Positions 27,617 to 38,673 of a DNA stretch of 64,000 nucleotides are shown one piece after another. Each line of letters starts with the position of its first letter. Position 1 is the stretch's first letter. The notes below the pieces were generated by a model that worked only from the letters and a program-made list of their open reading frames with translations, was not told where the DNA came from and did no database searches. The DNA comes from Coriaria nepalensis (lineage: Eukaryota > Streptophyta > Magnoliopsida > Cucurbitales > Coriariaceae), in NCBI GenBank assembly GCA_027186245.1, contig CP114486.1, forward strand, positions 3,935,501 through 3,999,500, read 5' to 3'. The translations under genes and the position numbers were made by a program.

Positions 27617-28759
27617 TCACCAGAAACTATCATCCACTGCCGTCCTGGTCAACTGGCCCACTTCTTCCTCCTCCAGCTCCATCTCTGTCTCCGGCTCGAC
27701 CAACCCAAACTCGGCTGATTCAATATCAGCAAGATTCTTTAAATCAACAACCGACAACTCATCCAAGCACCTAACCACCAAATCAGCTGCCCCTAGCTCA
27801 TAAACCGGATGCTTGCTCGCCACAGCAACGCACTTCATCCGAGCATCGTGAGCCGCCTCCACTGTCTGATTAGAATTCCCAAACACAATGCATCTCTCCG
27901 GAATGAAGTTCAAAAGCTGCGCTGCATAAATGAACATTTCAGGGTCGGGTTTTCCCCTATGAACATCTTCTGCAGCTACAATCACGTTGAAGAATCCATC
28001 AAACCCAATACTTCCCACTGCAGATTCTAGATTCTCTCTCGGCCGGGTTGAGATCAATGCCATGGGGATCTTGTAATTCATTAAGACATTGACAAATTCT
28101 TTCGAGCCGGCTCGGACTCTATATACACCACCTTGCAATGCTTGATAAATTTCTTCTTTCCGAGCTGCCATTCTTCTTAACTGGGATGGATCTCTTGACC
28201 AGCAAAGAACTTCAGAAATTGCTTGTTCATTCTTCATTCCTTCTATTCTCTTGAGGGTAAAAGCATGAGGAGGTGATTTTCCTTCTTCTTCAGAAAGAGT
28301 CAGCCAAGCTTGTTTTTCAAGCTCGTTATTATCCTCGATTAAGACTCCTTCCCATTCAAATATAGCACCTAACCAACCACAACCCATCCGTTCTTGTCGT
28401 AGCAAGGGGTTTTGTAAAGTAGGATTATCAGCTTTGTTTTCAGGCGGCCATAAACCGGGTTTTCGATCAAAACTAGTGTCAATTTCGTAATTCCAATCCT
28501 TTGGCATTTTATCCTCTTGGTATGAGTATGCCTCTTTAGTGAGCTCCATTGCAAGGGCCTTGATAGACGAAAGTCTTGAGCAGCCAACTTTCAATCTTGG
28601 CAATGGACGAGAAAGAACCAGCCTCCTACCGGAAAACTCCGGCACTGGGAAGCGGGCGATATCCAAAAACTTCCGCTTAGTCGACGTGTCCTTAAGTAAA
28701 GTTCCCCCACAGAGAGGTCCAGGACGCAGTAGAGAAGTTGCAGAAATTGATTCAACCAT
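27617..28759 (-). CDS. PYRP2: HAD-superfamily protein, chloroplast-targeted, PYRP2-like (380 aa, intronless)
   Basis: The single exon encodes a protein that resembles Arabidopsis At4g11570, annotated as a plastid 5-amino-6-(5-phospho-D-ribitylamino)uracil phosphatase of riboflavin synthesis. The first about 65 residues are rich in Ser, Arg and hydrophobic residues and low in acids, as in a transit peptide. The HAD fold covers about 125-330. Motif I is FEWEGVL (134-140) with Glu in place of both Asp; motif II is MALISTRPRE; motif III is the RGKPDPEMF Lys; motif IV is CIVFGNSNQTVEAA, which lacks the usual acidic pair. I recall the same changes in the Arabidopsis protein, so this seems a family trait and leaves catalysis open. 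An acidic tail (EMELEEEEVGQ) ends the protein. The first ATG is followed by typical transit-peptide composition, so I keep it. Confidence 0.88.
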   Translation of the reverse strand: MVESISATSLLRPGPLCGGTLLKDTSTKRKFLDIARFPVPEFSGRRLVLSRPLPRLKVGCSRLSSIKALAMELTKEAYSYQEDKMPKDWNYEIDTSFDRKPGLWPPENKADNPTLQNPLLRQERMGCGWLGAIFEWEGVLIEDNNELEKQAWLTLSEEEGKSPPHAFTLKRIEGMKNEQAISEVLCWSRDPSQLRRMAARKEEIYQALQGGVYRVRAGSKEFVNVLMNYKIPMALISTRPRENLESAVGSIGFDGFFNVIVAAEDVHRGKPDPEMFIYAAQLLNFIPERCIVFGNSNQTVEAAHDARMKCVAVASKHPVYELGAADLVVRCLDELSVVDLKNLADIESAEFGLVEPETEMELEEEEVGQLTRTAVDDSFW

Positions 28760-31700
28760 TTTTTTTTTATATTTAATTTTTACCAGTTGAAAACAATAAT
28801 CTAGTCCCCTTTTTGTTCTAAGGTTACAGACTTTTATCTAATATCGCCGCCTATTATAATAAACCCACCGAACAAGAATATTCAGCCTCGAATACAACTT
28901 CGCATCACGGATTTCCTCAATCTAATCCAAGTATCAAACTTTTATGACAAGTTATACATCCAAAAAGACTAGATTACTTTCCAGAACAGAAAAGAGGTTG
29001 AAGAATATATCATAATTCCTAATTTGAAGACAACCTGAGCAAAACCCCAATCAAAACCATCGATCGAAAACCCCAAATAAGAAACAAAATATCGAAGCTT
29101 GTTGAAAAGCTAAGAAAATTCAACCCCCCCAAGCGAACTTAATTTTTTTTTCTAAATTTACTGAAATCAGACCTATAAATTTCAGCCAATCTTCAGCTCC
29201 TCAATCGACAAATTAGACCTAACAGGACAAAATCTAAAAATATACTAATGGGTGAGAAATTTCTACGAAAAAAATTAAAATTTACATGTTCATGTATATA
29301 TATATATAATATATACACGAAGGAGGTGAAGATAAAAGAAGAACCTGAGGAAGAATCAAGCGACGATTGAGGTAACGAATCGCTATGGTGTTAGAAAAAG
29401 AGAAGAAGATTTCTTGTGGCTTACGATTATATATATATATAAATCGGGCTAATATTAATAAGGAAATGAGAGAGAGAGATTGAGAAGAGTAAGGTGCACG
29501 CCATAGTGAAGGTGATCGCTCATGCCGGTAAGCGTGACCGGCTGGATTGACGGACACGTGTGTATGTTCTGGTTGCTTCAATTTTCCTTAATCTTCCTGT
29601 TCCGTCCCCCTTTATGGTGACTACTGGTTGCATTATCTTTCCCTGTCGGGCTACAATTTTCACTTTTACCCCGAAGTTTTCCTCTTATTACCGTACGTAT
29701 CCTTTTATTTACCAAAAAATAAAAAACCAATCAACTATATTAATTTAAGAAAATCTAGAGGGATCCTACTATTTTCTGCTTTTTAGGAAAGAACAAATTT
29801 CCACGTGTTTAAAAAAAAAAAAGAAAAAAAAGATCATGATGGAAGACAAGGGTAAAATGGTAAAATTACTGCAAGTTATAATAATCAATTATTGAATGAT
29901 TAATGAAGCATGTTCCATGGTGCAGTAGTAAATACGTGCAGTCTCATCTCATCTTTCTCCGTTAGGTGACGGTCTTATTAAATGAATCTGATATGAAGAT
30001 TATTTAATTAAAAAAATAAATAAATAAGAATCTTATTTTAAAAAAAAGGAGGAGGATATGATTCGAACATCGAATTGATCGTCCAGAAAATACGAGACCG
30101 GCCATGGTATTAAAGATTTAAATTAAGATTATTTTTTAAATATTATTTATATTCTGATTATTTAAAGACGGGCGTACGTATTTATATATATAATTTTTAA
30201 GTATATGAAAAAGATAATTAAATAAGTTTCTAGAATTGTCAAAAATTATAGAAGTTGTGTGCTCCGGCCGGCCGCTTGTATATGTATAGAGTTGGATTTT
30301 AGGCTTGTCATTTTTTATAGTTTGAGCGGTGAATGCCCTATAAGACTTCTGTGAGGATAATGATATATTCTTTCTTATTTTTTTTCTTATTATTATTATT
30401 AATTTCTTTCATCTTGTTATGTTTATTTTTCTATTTTATATATATTTTTTAATATTTATAATTTTGTAGATCCATCGTAAGAATTATCGGGTGTGGAGAG
30501 CTTCATCTCCTAAAATTAGTAGTCTATTTTTTGTCTATTATGTTGTGTTGTTAAATTATGAAATTACGATGAAATTAGATGTTGTTTTGTTGGATTTAAA
30601 ATCATAAATGTAATTATTATGAAATTGTGATGATTTTGATTTTTTTGGTGAATTGTAATATTAGATTATTCTATTATTCAGGTAAAATAGTAATTTTTAG
30701 ATGTTATTATGGTGCATTTTTTTTTTAAGTAAGAATAGAAATGACTATATAATAGACATACTAAAAGTATTAGAATTCATGTATAAGAAATGGGAAAAGA
30801 TCAAAATAAAAGTCAACAAAAAGATTACATTATAATTTGGATTAAAAAAATAATTACTTTACTGTATAAATAAAATTGGAGATAATAATTAAAAACGTAA
30901 GTTTTATAAATATTTAGAAATAATATTTAAAATATTTTTTATATAAATACATTTTTTTAAGTACAACAAGAATTGAGATTAAAAAAGAAAAAAGGTCAAC
31001 TACCCCGATCCCCCCACCCCGCCCAGTCCAGGGCTGTCGGAGGAAATATTTAGATCGGTTAAGGCCTTATGCCCTAAAATATTGATTGGAAGCATTAACC
31101 TTCGATCGATATCGACCTCTACCCACTCAACAACTAAGATAGCCTCCACCTCCATGGCAAAAGTTGTGGTTGTTTCCGGAGCTTAGGTAGAGGGAAGAGT
31201 GAAAGAGGCAGCTGCTCTTGGTTAGAGAGGCTATTGCAAATGTTGCCTTTGTGGTGGCCAGAGAGGTGTTAAGGAAGAGATGCTGAAGAAGAAGGGATAT
31301 TTTAAAAAATATATTTTTGTATTTATAAAATGGGTTTTATAAAAAAAATTTGGTCAATCAAGTCTAAGAGGTCAAGTGCCAACATTAAAATCTTATATAA
31401 TTTATTATATAATTAATTAATTTAAATAATCATATAAATTAATATGATTTAGTTCTAACTATTCTAATATAAATTTATATGTATATGAATATATAATTTA
31501 GGTGGAATTTAGGGGTTAATCTTCTTTTTTATTAAATAAATAAATAAATTTAATTTAAAATTATTATATCATAAATAAAAAATTTAATAATTTTAACATA
31601 ATATTTTATTATTTGAATCAAAATTATTCTCATTATTTAAAATTTAATAATTTTAAATAAATTAAATTAAGTTATTTAATAAAATAAAATATTAATCTGC

Positions 31701-32541
31701 TGATCCCGTGAGCCTAATTAAAAAAGCGGTGGTCCAATTGTGTAATAATTACAAGAGAGATCCGCTTTTTAGCCTCATCATCTCCCTCCACTTCGTTGGA
31801 AAAAGCTCGTCTTTTTTACGTTTTAGATCCATTCAGAATTTAAAGTATAAAAAAATATAATTATATTAAATTAACTAAATATTTATATTAATTAAAAATA
31901 TTTATAATGAAATAAACAATAAGATTTTATCTTTCTTTCTTTTTTTCATTCACTATTTTATTATAAAATAATTAAAATTATAATATTTAAAATATAATAT
32001 CAGTTAATTAAGTTAAATTTATTATTAAAAAAAAACTTACATGAATATTTTAAATGCTCAATTCTTACTTAAATTTATATTTATTTATTTATTAATTTTT
32101 AAAAAAAAATTATTATATATTCCAAAAATAAAATATTTCAATTAATAAGAACATGATATATATCAATATTTAATAATAAATTATATTGATATAACTCGTT
32201 TTATCTAGAGTATTCTACTCCTAAAATACACCGTAATCCCTCTAATTTCCTAATTAACTAATGTATAATTTATTTATAAATATAATTTTGTATTAACTTA
32301 AAAATGTAACCAAAATTATTTCTACTAAGAGAGAAAAGAATAAACAAATTTTGTGGTCTCCCTACCTTTTTTTTCGTTTGTGATTTGTCGCTGATTTGCT
32401 TCTCGTGTAGTTTGGTGATGGGCCATAAGCGGGCCCATTTATTTTTATTATTTAATCTATAAATATGGGTTAGCCCAATTTCGTCCCGCGAAATGTGAGA
32501 GGAGAAAGGAGAAAGCTTCAATCGCCGGAATCCAGTCTTCA
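28760..32541. other. Divergent intergenic region, PYRP2-like (-) to AIPP3-like (+)
   Basis: 3.8 kb. 28760-29500 likely holds the PYRP2-like 5' UTR and promoter; short TA repeats occur near 29297 and 29432. 29750-32450 is strongly AT-rich with long A/T runs and no credible coding sequence. 30995-31290 is an island of higher GC without a recognisable ORF, possibly a decayed insertion. 32450-32541 is the AIPP3-like leader. Confidence 0.45.
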
Positions 32542-35500
32542 ATGGGGAACAGAAGAGTGGCTCTGATCTCGACAACGGATGAGGAAGACGAAGCTCCTCT
32601 TAAGCAGCATTCTTCGAGCTCGGAGGAGAAATCGACGAGGAAGAGGAAGAGAAAGAAGATTAAGCTTCTAGAGGAGGAGGAGGAGGAGGATGAGGAGGAG
32701 CGAGAGAACGATAAAAATGACGATGCAGATGAAGAAAGAGGTTGGAGGAATAGGAACAAGAAAGATGGAGAGAAGGAGACGGGACTGTCTCCGCAGAGCG
32801 GAGTCGCGGCGGAAGAAGAGGAGCCAGTACAGGAAGATGCGAAGCCGATTGGGAAATCCGTTAGGCTATCGGGCAAAGGAAGAGGACGTAGGTCTCACTA
32901 CGAAGCATTTGAGTACGACGGGATTCGATATGATCTCGTGAGTTCGCCTGTTTTTATTATTTCTTTTGGTCGACTTATTTGCAATGGATTCTTGCTCGAG
33001 TGTGGAGAACATGTTTATCAAGCACAATTGATGATGATATTAAATAGGGTTCATAGTTTTTCTTTCACGACTATTATCGTTGACTGTTTGATGTAGTGGT
33101 TTCATTGCAAATCATGATCTGGAGGGTTGTGATGGAATTCAGTTGTTCGGACGTGTTTAGCAATTTAGGTTATTATATTCGTGGGATTAGAATTGAGCGA
33201 CATAAACAAGTAGTTATAAGCTTTCTATTCCCGCAGCAGAGAAATCGGGGAAACATTGATCAAGTATTGGACTTTCTATTTGTTTCTTTGACTACTAAAT
33301 TTGTGAAAGATAAATACTATAGCATTTTCAATTCCTGTGGTTTCCATTGTTTTTCTGTGAATTTTCTCACAATATTGGAGTACAAGTTCTGTCCTTTCAT
33401 ATGATGTCCTCAACGTTGGTGAAAAGATGGTGCTAGTCCATGTCCATGCATGTTTATCCCATCCTTTTATAAGGTTTTATGCTCAGGTTCAGGAGAAACT
33501 ATCTCCTAAGGGGTGTGTCCCCTTCTGTCACTGAGAGTGGAGCTCCTCATGTGGGGCCTACATGGGAAATCCGACCTGTCATAGGAGGTTTATAAATGTG
33601 TTATTATGGGCCTATGGGGTTTAGAAATGAATTTACTTACTTCTAGGGTGTCCATGGTAGTTTGTGTTAGTTTTAACTTCTCACTGGTTGAATCCACAGG
33701 AGGATCCTGTGCTTTTATCTCCTGGGGATACAGGTCAAAAGCCTTTTGTGGCAATTATTAAGGTACTCTTTTATGAATTTAATCACCTTGTTCCGTTTGA
33801 GTATTTCAATATTTTTTTACATGTGTCTCTCTATTCAACATAAACAAACTGAACATAGTGAAAAGAGATCATCTTTTATTTTCTGCTCATAAATACTCCC
33901 AAACAGTCATTTTTTCTCATTGTGATTAGCATTTTCTTTTAATCCCATTATGTAAGTGGCTCCTATATGAGTGTATAATATTCATACTTCGTGGCTCCTA
34001 TATGAGTGTATAATATTCATACTTCATAGTGTTGCTTATCTAGGCTCGAGTAATGAAACTGTAGTCCTGCTGATAGGATATTACTAAAAACAAAGATGGG
34101 AGTATGATGATCACTGGGCAGTGGTTTTATCGTCCTGAAGAAGCAGACTTGAAAGGTATCCGACGTTTGAAATCATATGATACAAGAGAACTGTTTTACA
34201 GTTTCCATCGTGATCAGATTCCTGCGGAGTCAGTAATGCACAAGTGCATTGTTCATTTTGTTCCTCAACACAAACAGCTTCCCAGCCGTAAACAGCATCC
34301 AGGCTTTATTGTGCAAAGAGTGTATGATACTGTAGAAAAAAAACTTTTTATGCTTGCTGATAAAGACTATGATGTTAGTGATCAGTATGAGATTGACATT
34401 CTTGTTCAAAAAACAATGTCGCGATTGGGAGATCTCTTAGACATTGAGACTGAAGATACTGCTGATCAAGAAGCTAAAAATTTTCATGGAAAGAAAACTT
34501 CTCCTGATGCTTTAAAGGAGGAGGAAACTGCAACCTGCTCTGATCAAAATCTAAAAGCTGAAACACCAGGGATCTGTAAAGGTAATGCCTCCGAGTATTA
34601 CTGTATATTAGAAAGTTCCAAGGCACTAACTGGTGAAACCCATAGAGACAAATGGTTGGAAAAGCTTCTTCAGGGAGTTCAGTATATGTGCAATCCCGCT
34701 GACCACATGCATGGAGGTGATAAAGGAGTAAGAACTCCAGATGACCTCAACCCAGAAAAGGATGGTAAGCGTCCGGAAACGGCAAATGGCTCTGAAGAAA
34801 AGAGTGAGAAGGTATGTGATAAAGGTTTTCCGACAAAGTTTGATTAATTGAAAGTATGGGAACTACAAGTAAAAAAATTGGGCAGGGTTTTGATTTGGAT
34901 GCTCTCTTTCTTGAATTTTAACAGAGTTTCAAGTCTTTTCTCTGGCCAGATGCTGCAGTACCAGCTATATCTGCTCTTGAGAAGGTTTCAAATAATGTTT
35001 TCTCAGAATTTCAGAAATATAATAAAAAAATGCGGCAATTGGTTTTCAATCTCAGGGTAAGAATGTTTCCTGAATAAGTACACACTTTTGCACATTGGTT
35101 CTTTTTACATGTGGGTAGATGTTAATACTTTCACAGACATTCTTTATGGGAATGGATATGTGCCTTATAATTGACTTGAACTGATTACTGTGATGTATAC
35201 TTCTCTTGGGGACAATCAAGAAATTATCAGCTCTTTTTATATTTCTCTATGGATTTTCTCTTTTCAGAACCCTTTACTAGCTCGACGACTGCTGAATGGG
35301 GAGCTGGAGCCTTCTAAAATATTGAACATGTCACCTAGTGAGCTAAAGGTAAAGTAGATATTTCTCTTCTCCATAGCTGCATTCAATAACTTTTAACAAT
35401 CCATTGATCCAAATTCTCATTGAAAATCAAGGCCTTAGAAACTGCTAGACGGCAAGTGTAGTGTACTATCATTTGCTTGTGGAGCTAGATGAATATAGGC

Positions 35501-36358
35501 ACATTAACTGACAACTTAGTCATTGTCATTTGTGCGCAAGACTGGACTAGTACTTACATTTTGGGTTCTCGATCCGCATTTGGCTTTGTTGGCTTTTACC
35601 TTACCTCAAAGGAAATAGTTCTTATAAAATAATTGTAAAACTCCAGGATGGTTTCACAGCCGATGAGACTGCTGAAAAAGAACCCGATGAGTCAGAGCAG
35701 ATGCAGGTTTACTTTCACTCTCTTTGCCTGTGGTTTTTTCATAATGACACTACCCTTTCCAAAATTCACTCTTTAACCTCTATAAACAGATGACAGATGC
35801 TCGCTGTTCGATATGTACAGAACATAAAGTGGGTGTAAGGGATATCATCAAGGCAGGACATGGAGAACGCTATAAGGTTCGGCCAATATTTTTTTCGTAC
35901 TATTAAACTCAATTTTTTTCTACATTCTCTCTATATCTATAATCAATTTGATAATTCACTAATCACCGCCACATAGTTTTTCATAGATATGTTACATATG
36001 TATGAGCATATAAGTCAAGTAGAAAAACCTTGAAATCAATGAAGAGCAGTTTCTACTAGTAATTTCATTTGTGAAATCATTTGGTATTTTATCGTCTCTA
36101 AGCTAGTATTTTTTACTTCTTTCCTTTTGGGTTTAGTTGGAGTGCATTGGTTGTGGTCATTCTTGGTATGCCTCTCGGGATGAAGTTTCATCATTGACCA
36201 TAGATGCCGCCCCTTCCACCAAAAACGTAGGCACGGCACCATGGGCCACTGCCAAATTTGAAGATGTTGAGAAGAAGGCAGTTAACCCTAGAGAGGCTGA
36301 AAAAGCAGATGATCCGGACCTTTTGGAGAAGACAACCGCTGAAGAAAAATTAATGTAG
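32542..36358 (+). CDS. AIPP3: BAH-domain and TFIIS-like domain chromatin protein, AIPP3-like (591 aa, 8 exons)
   Basis: Exons 32542-32937, 33700-33762, 34077-34811, 34925-35056, 35268-35348, 35647-35706, 35790-35876 and 36137-36358. The nuclear protein resembles Arabidopsis At4g11560 (AIPP3/BDT1), a BAH-domain histone-mark reader that acts in gene silencing and RNA-processing complexes. The N-terminal about 110 residues are highly charged (basic RKRKRKK, then acidic runs). A BAH domain follows (about 125-245) with GQWFYRPEEADLKG, DTRELFYSFHRDQIPAESV and CIVHFVPQHKQLP. Exons 4-6 encode a helical TFIIS central-domain-like segment (MRQLVFNLRNPLLARRLLNGELEP). Exons 7-8 carry CSIC...CIGCGHSW, two Cys pairs of a TFIIS-type zinc ribbon. 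The acidic tail ends EEKLM. All introns are GT-AG and in phase. Intron 2 contains a 35-bp tandem duplication. Confidence 0.93.
33956..34025 (+). repeat. 35-bp perfect tandem duplication in intron 2 of the AIPP3-like gene
   Basis: Two identical 35-bp units (33956-33990, 33991-34025), GTGGCTCCTATATGAGTGTA and onward, lie 50 bp before the exon 3 acceptor. Perfect identity suggests a recent event. Confidence 0.85.
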
Positions 36359-37360
36359 TTTAAAATATAGGCTAGTTATACATCATGTATAGTCTTGACT
36401 AGAGTAGACCCATCTTCGAGTGTTAGATCACTATTGTTCCTCTTAGTTTTAGTTGAGAATTTTGAATTCTAAAATCACTATATGAAAAGCTTGCATGAGC
36501 TTTGTGTTTGTTGTATTCATTCATTGATCCTTCCTTTCGCAATAAAAGAAATAAATCGCCTTTTCATCTGTGGGTTAGTTTTTTGTAATTGGGACCCACA
36601 GAAAACCTAGGTACATATCCTTCATGTCGTTCACTCTGTATTCTGCTACGTTTCGAGCTGAAGGACGGACGACAGGAATTTAAATGTCGTTCAGGGTACT
36701 CATTACATTACCAAATAAAGTAACCTAATATGTAGAGATAGTCCGGAGTTGGGTGTGATTAAAAAAATATATTTATAATTGATAAGTAATTTATAAATTA
36801 AAAAAAAAAATTAAAAATATTTATTTTGATAAATATTAAGTAGTTTTTTAATTAATTATTTTTACAAAATAAGTATATTTGACTACTTATTTTCAAGCAT
36901 TCATGATTTTATCTTTTCCGAAAATTTATTTTGTAATATATATGGTTTGCAAAACAATTGAAAATGTGAAGAAATCAAGAATATATATAATAAAATACAT
37001 AATTTATTTAATAATTAATGATAAATACTATATTTTTCTTATTTTTAAAGCAAAACTTCAAATATATAAGAATTATTTCCATAAACTATATCTATTTAAA
37101 ACCTAAGTAGAGTAGTAGGGCCCACGCACGACTTACTTCCTGTTTTTTTTGGTCCATTTCAACCGGGTCATCTTATCAAAATGGAATTGACTAAAAACTT
37201 GTTTCAATCCGAATTAGGTTTCCTAAAAGGCCCATTACTCAAACCTCTATATATATATTTGACCCTCGCATATACATCTGATCATAGACGCATCCATAAT
37301 CACTTCTTGTCACTCTATCTCCATCAAAACCTCTTGCCACTCAAGAAAAAACTTTCACCC
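36359..37360. other. AIPP3-like 3' flank and upstream of the B3 pseudogene
   Basis: Contains a probable AIPP3-like polyadenylation signal (AATAAAAGAAATAAA, about 36540), then AT-rich DNA to about 37110. A TATA-like CTCTATATATATATT at about 37242-37256 lies about 105 bp upstream of the ancestral B3 start. Confidence 0.5.
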
Positions 37361-38123
37361 ATGAATCTCCTTGACCTTCTTTCTACACATCCTTATCCTC
37401 CCTCCTCATGATGATCCCGACTTAACTCTTTTACTTGGATGGGTTTATACTCGAAACACCAATCATCTCGACACCAGACTTTCCCTTAGTCCATCAACAC
37501 AATCACCGTCATTATCAAGAACAAGAAAGATTGAACTCGAAGAAGGAGATCATGATCATGGTAATATATATTAACAAAGCTGACGTTATGTCTTCCTGCA
37601 TATAGCGCCTTTAATGATTCTATTGTAAATCCTACTAAGTTGGAGGTATGTGCTTCTAATAATCCATGCGATGATCATGATGTTATTCATACTCCACCCT
37701 CTTCCTCTGAATCTACCGCCATGGCCCTAGTACCATTAGTACATCATGATCATCGTGAACAAGAAGAAGATCAAGATGATCAGATTAATGACGTTGATCC
37801 TGAACAAGTATATGATCCGTGGACACTCAGGAAGATGCTAAAAAAAAGTGATGTTGGAGATTTATCAAGATTTATAGTATATGAAGAAGTACGTGAAGGA
37901 GTATGTACTTCCATCGTGGCCGGATGAAGAACAACGTCGTAAAATAGAGAATAAAGATTCAAAAGGAGTTAATGTGCATATTTGGGACTGTGATACAATG
38001 AGCGAGCATTCTATGATTTTCAAGACATGGGCTACTAACTATTATGTTCTAGTCATGGCCTGGAACAAGGATTTTGTGAAGAGAAGGAATCTTCATATCG
38101 GCGATGTGATCGGATTATTTTGA
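37361..38123 (+). pseudogene. B3-domain (DUF313-like) transcription-factor pseudogene
   Basis: The remnant resembles the plant-specific single-B3 protein family (At1g05920/At1g78640-like). An ATG at 37361 opens MNLLDLLSTHPYPPSS, which stops at 37409, while the downstream frame continues as DDPDLTLLLGWVYTR to about 37566. After a possible intron (GTAATATATA...CATATAG) the next segment (about 37606-37880) reads through DPWTLRKMLKKSDVGDLSRF. Another frame shift near 37875-37881 leads to the B3 core (KEYVLPSW, VNVHIWDCDT, HSMIFKTWATNYYVLV, WNKDFVKRRNLHIGDVIGLF). It ends at a TGA (38121) where the family usually has Trp. Two frame shifts plus a nonsense change mean it is broken unless sequencing errors are involved. 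Nearby TATA and leader sequence look intact, so death may be recent. Confidence 0.75.
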
Positions 38124-38391
38124 GATCAAAATTTTTCAAGATTCATGAACATCTTAAGATTTTTCTTAAGTACCTAATCTTAAATTTAATAAATCTAAAA
38201 TATTTTTATCTAAGTAAGTCATGTAACTTGAATTTAAGTATGACAAATATAAATTATCACTTTTTTTTTGGTTTTATTTAATCATTTTGTTAGAATCTTA
38301 ATAAAGTAAGCTTATCACTTTATTAGAGATTTAATAAGGTCAATATTAAGTGCTCTCTTAAGATTATGTAATTCGTACAATAATTATGTAT

Positions 38392-38431
<40 letters not shown>

Positions 38432-38673
38432 AAGAAAGAAAGATTAGATAGCTTGTCGCCTAAGTAATACTGAAATTTCAAGGTAGTCAAAGACTATAAA
38501 ATTGATAACAATATAAAAAGATTAATAAATAAATAAACAAACAATTGGCTAGTCAACAGAAGAAAACACTGCACGTTTTTGTACAAAACGCAGCAAAACG
38601 ATAAAACCCTGTGCGCTCATTGCTGGCGACCAAGCTCCCGCTCCCCTCCCTCAAACCCTAATTCCTCTGATTA
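38124..38673. other. B3 pseudogene 3' flank and TyrRS promoter
   Basis: AT-rich. A (TA)n microsatellite lies at about 38396-38426. The TyrRS leader (about 38600-38673) contains AAACCCTAA, a telo-box motif common upstream of plant translation genes (38654-38662). Confidence 0.55.
38654..38662 (+). promoter_or_regulatory. Telo-box (AAACCCTAA) upstream of TyrRS
   Basis: The motif is 12 bp upstream of the start codon. Telo-boxes are enriched near the transcription start of plant ribosomal-protein and other translation genes, which fits a tRNA synthetase. Confidence 0.55.

Noticed and set aside
30995..31290. GC-richer island as a possible organelle insertion or small gene
   Set aside because: No ORF above 60 codons and no recognisable plastid, mitochondrial or rRNA sequence. 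Left as unassigned.
32457..32876. 139-aa Ser/Phe-rich minus-strand ORF
   Set aside because: It is the antisense of the Glu/Lys-rich N-terminus of the AIPP3-like protein.
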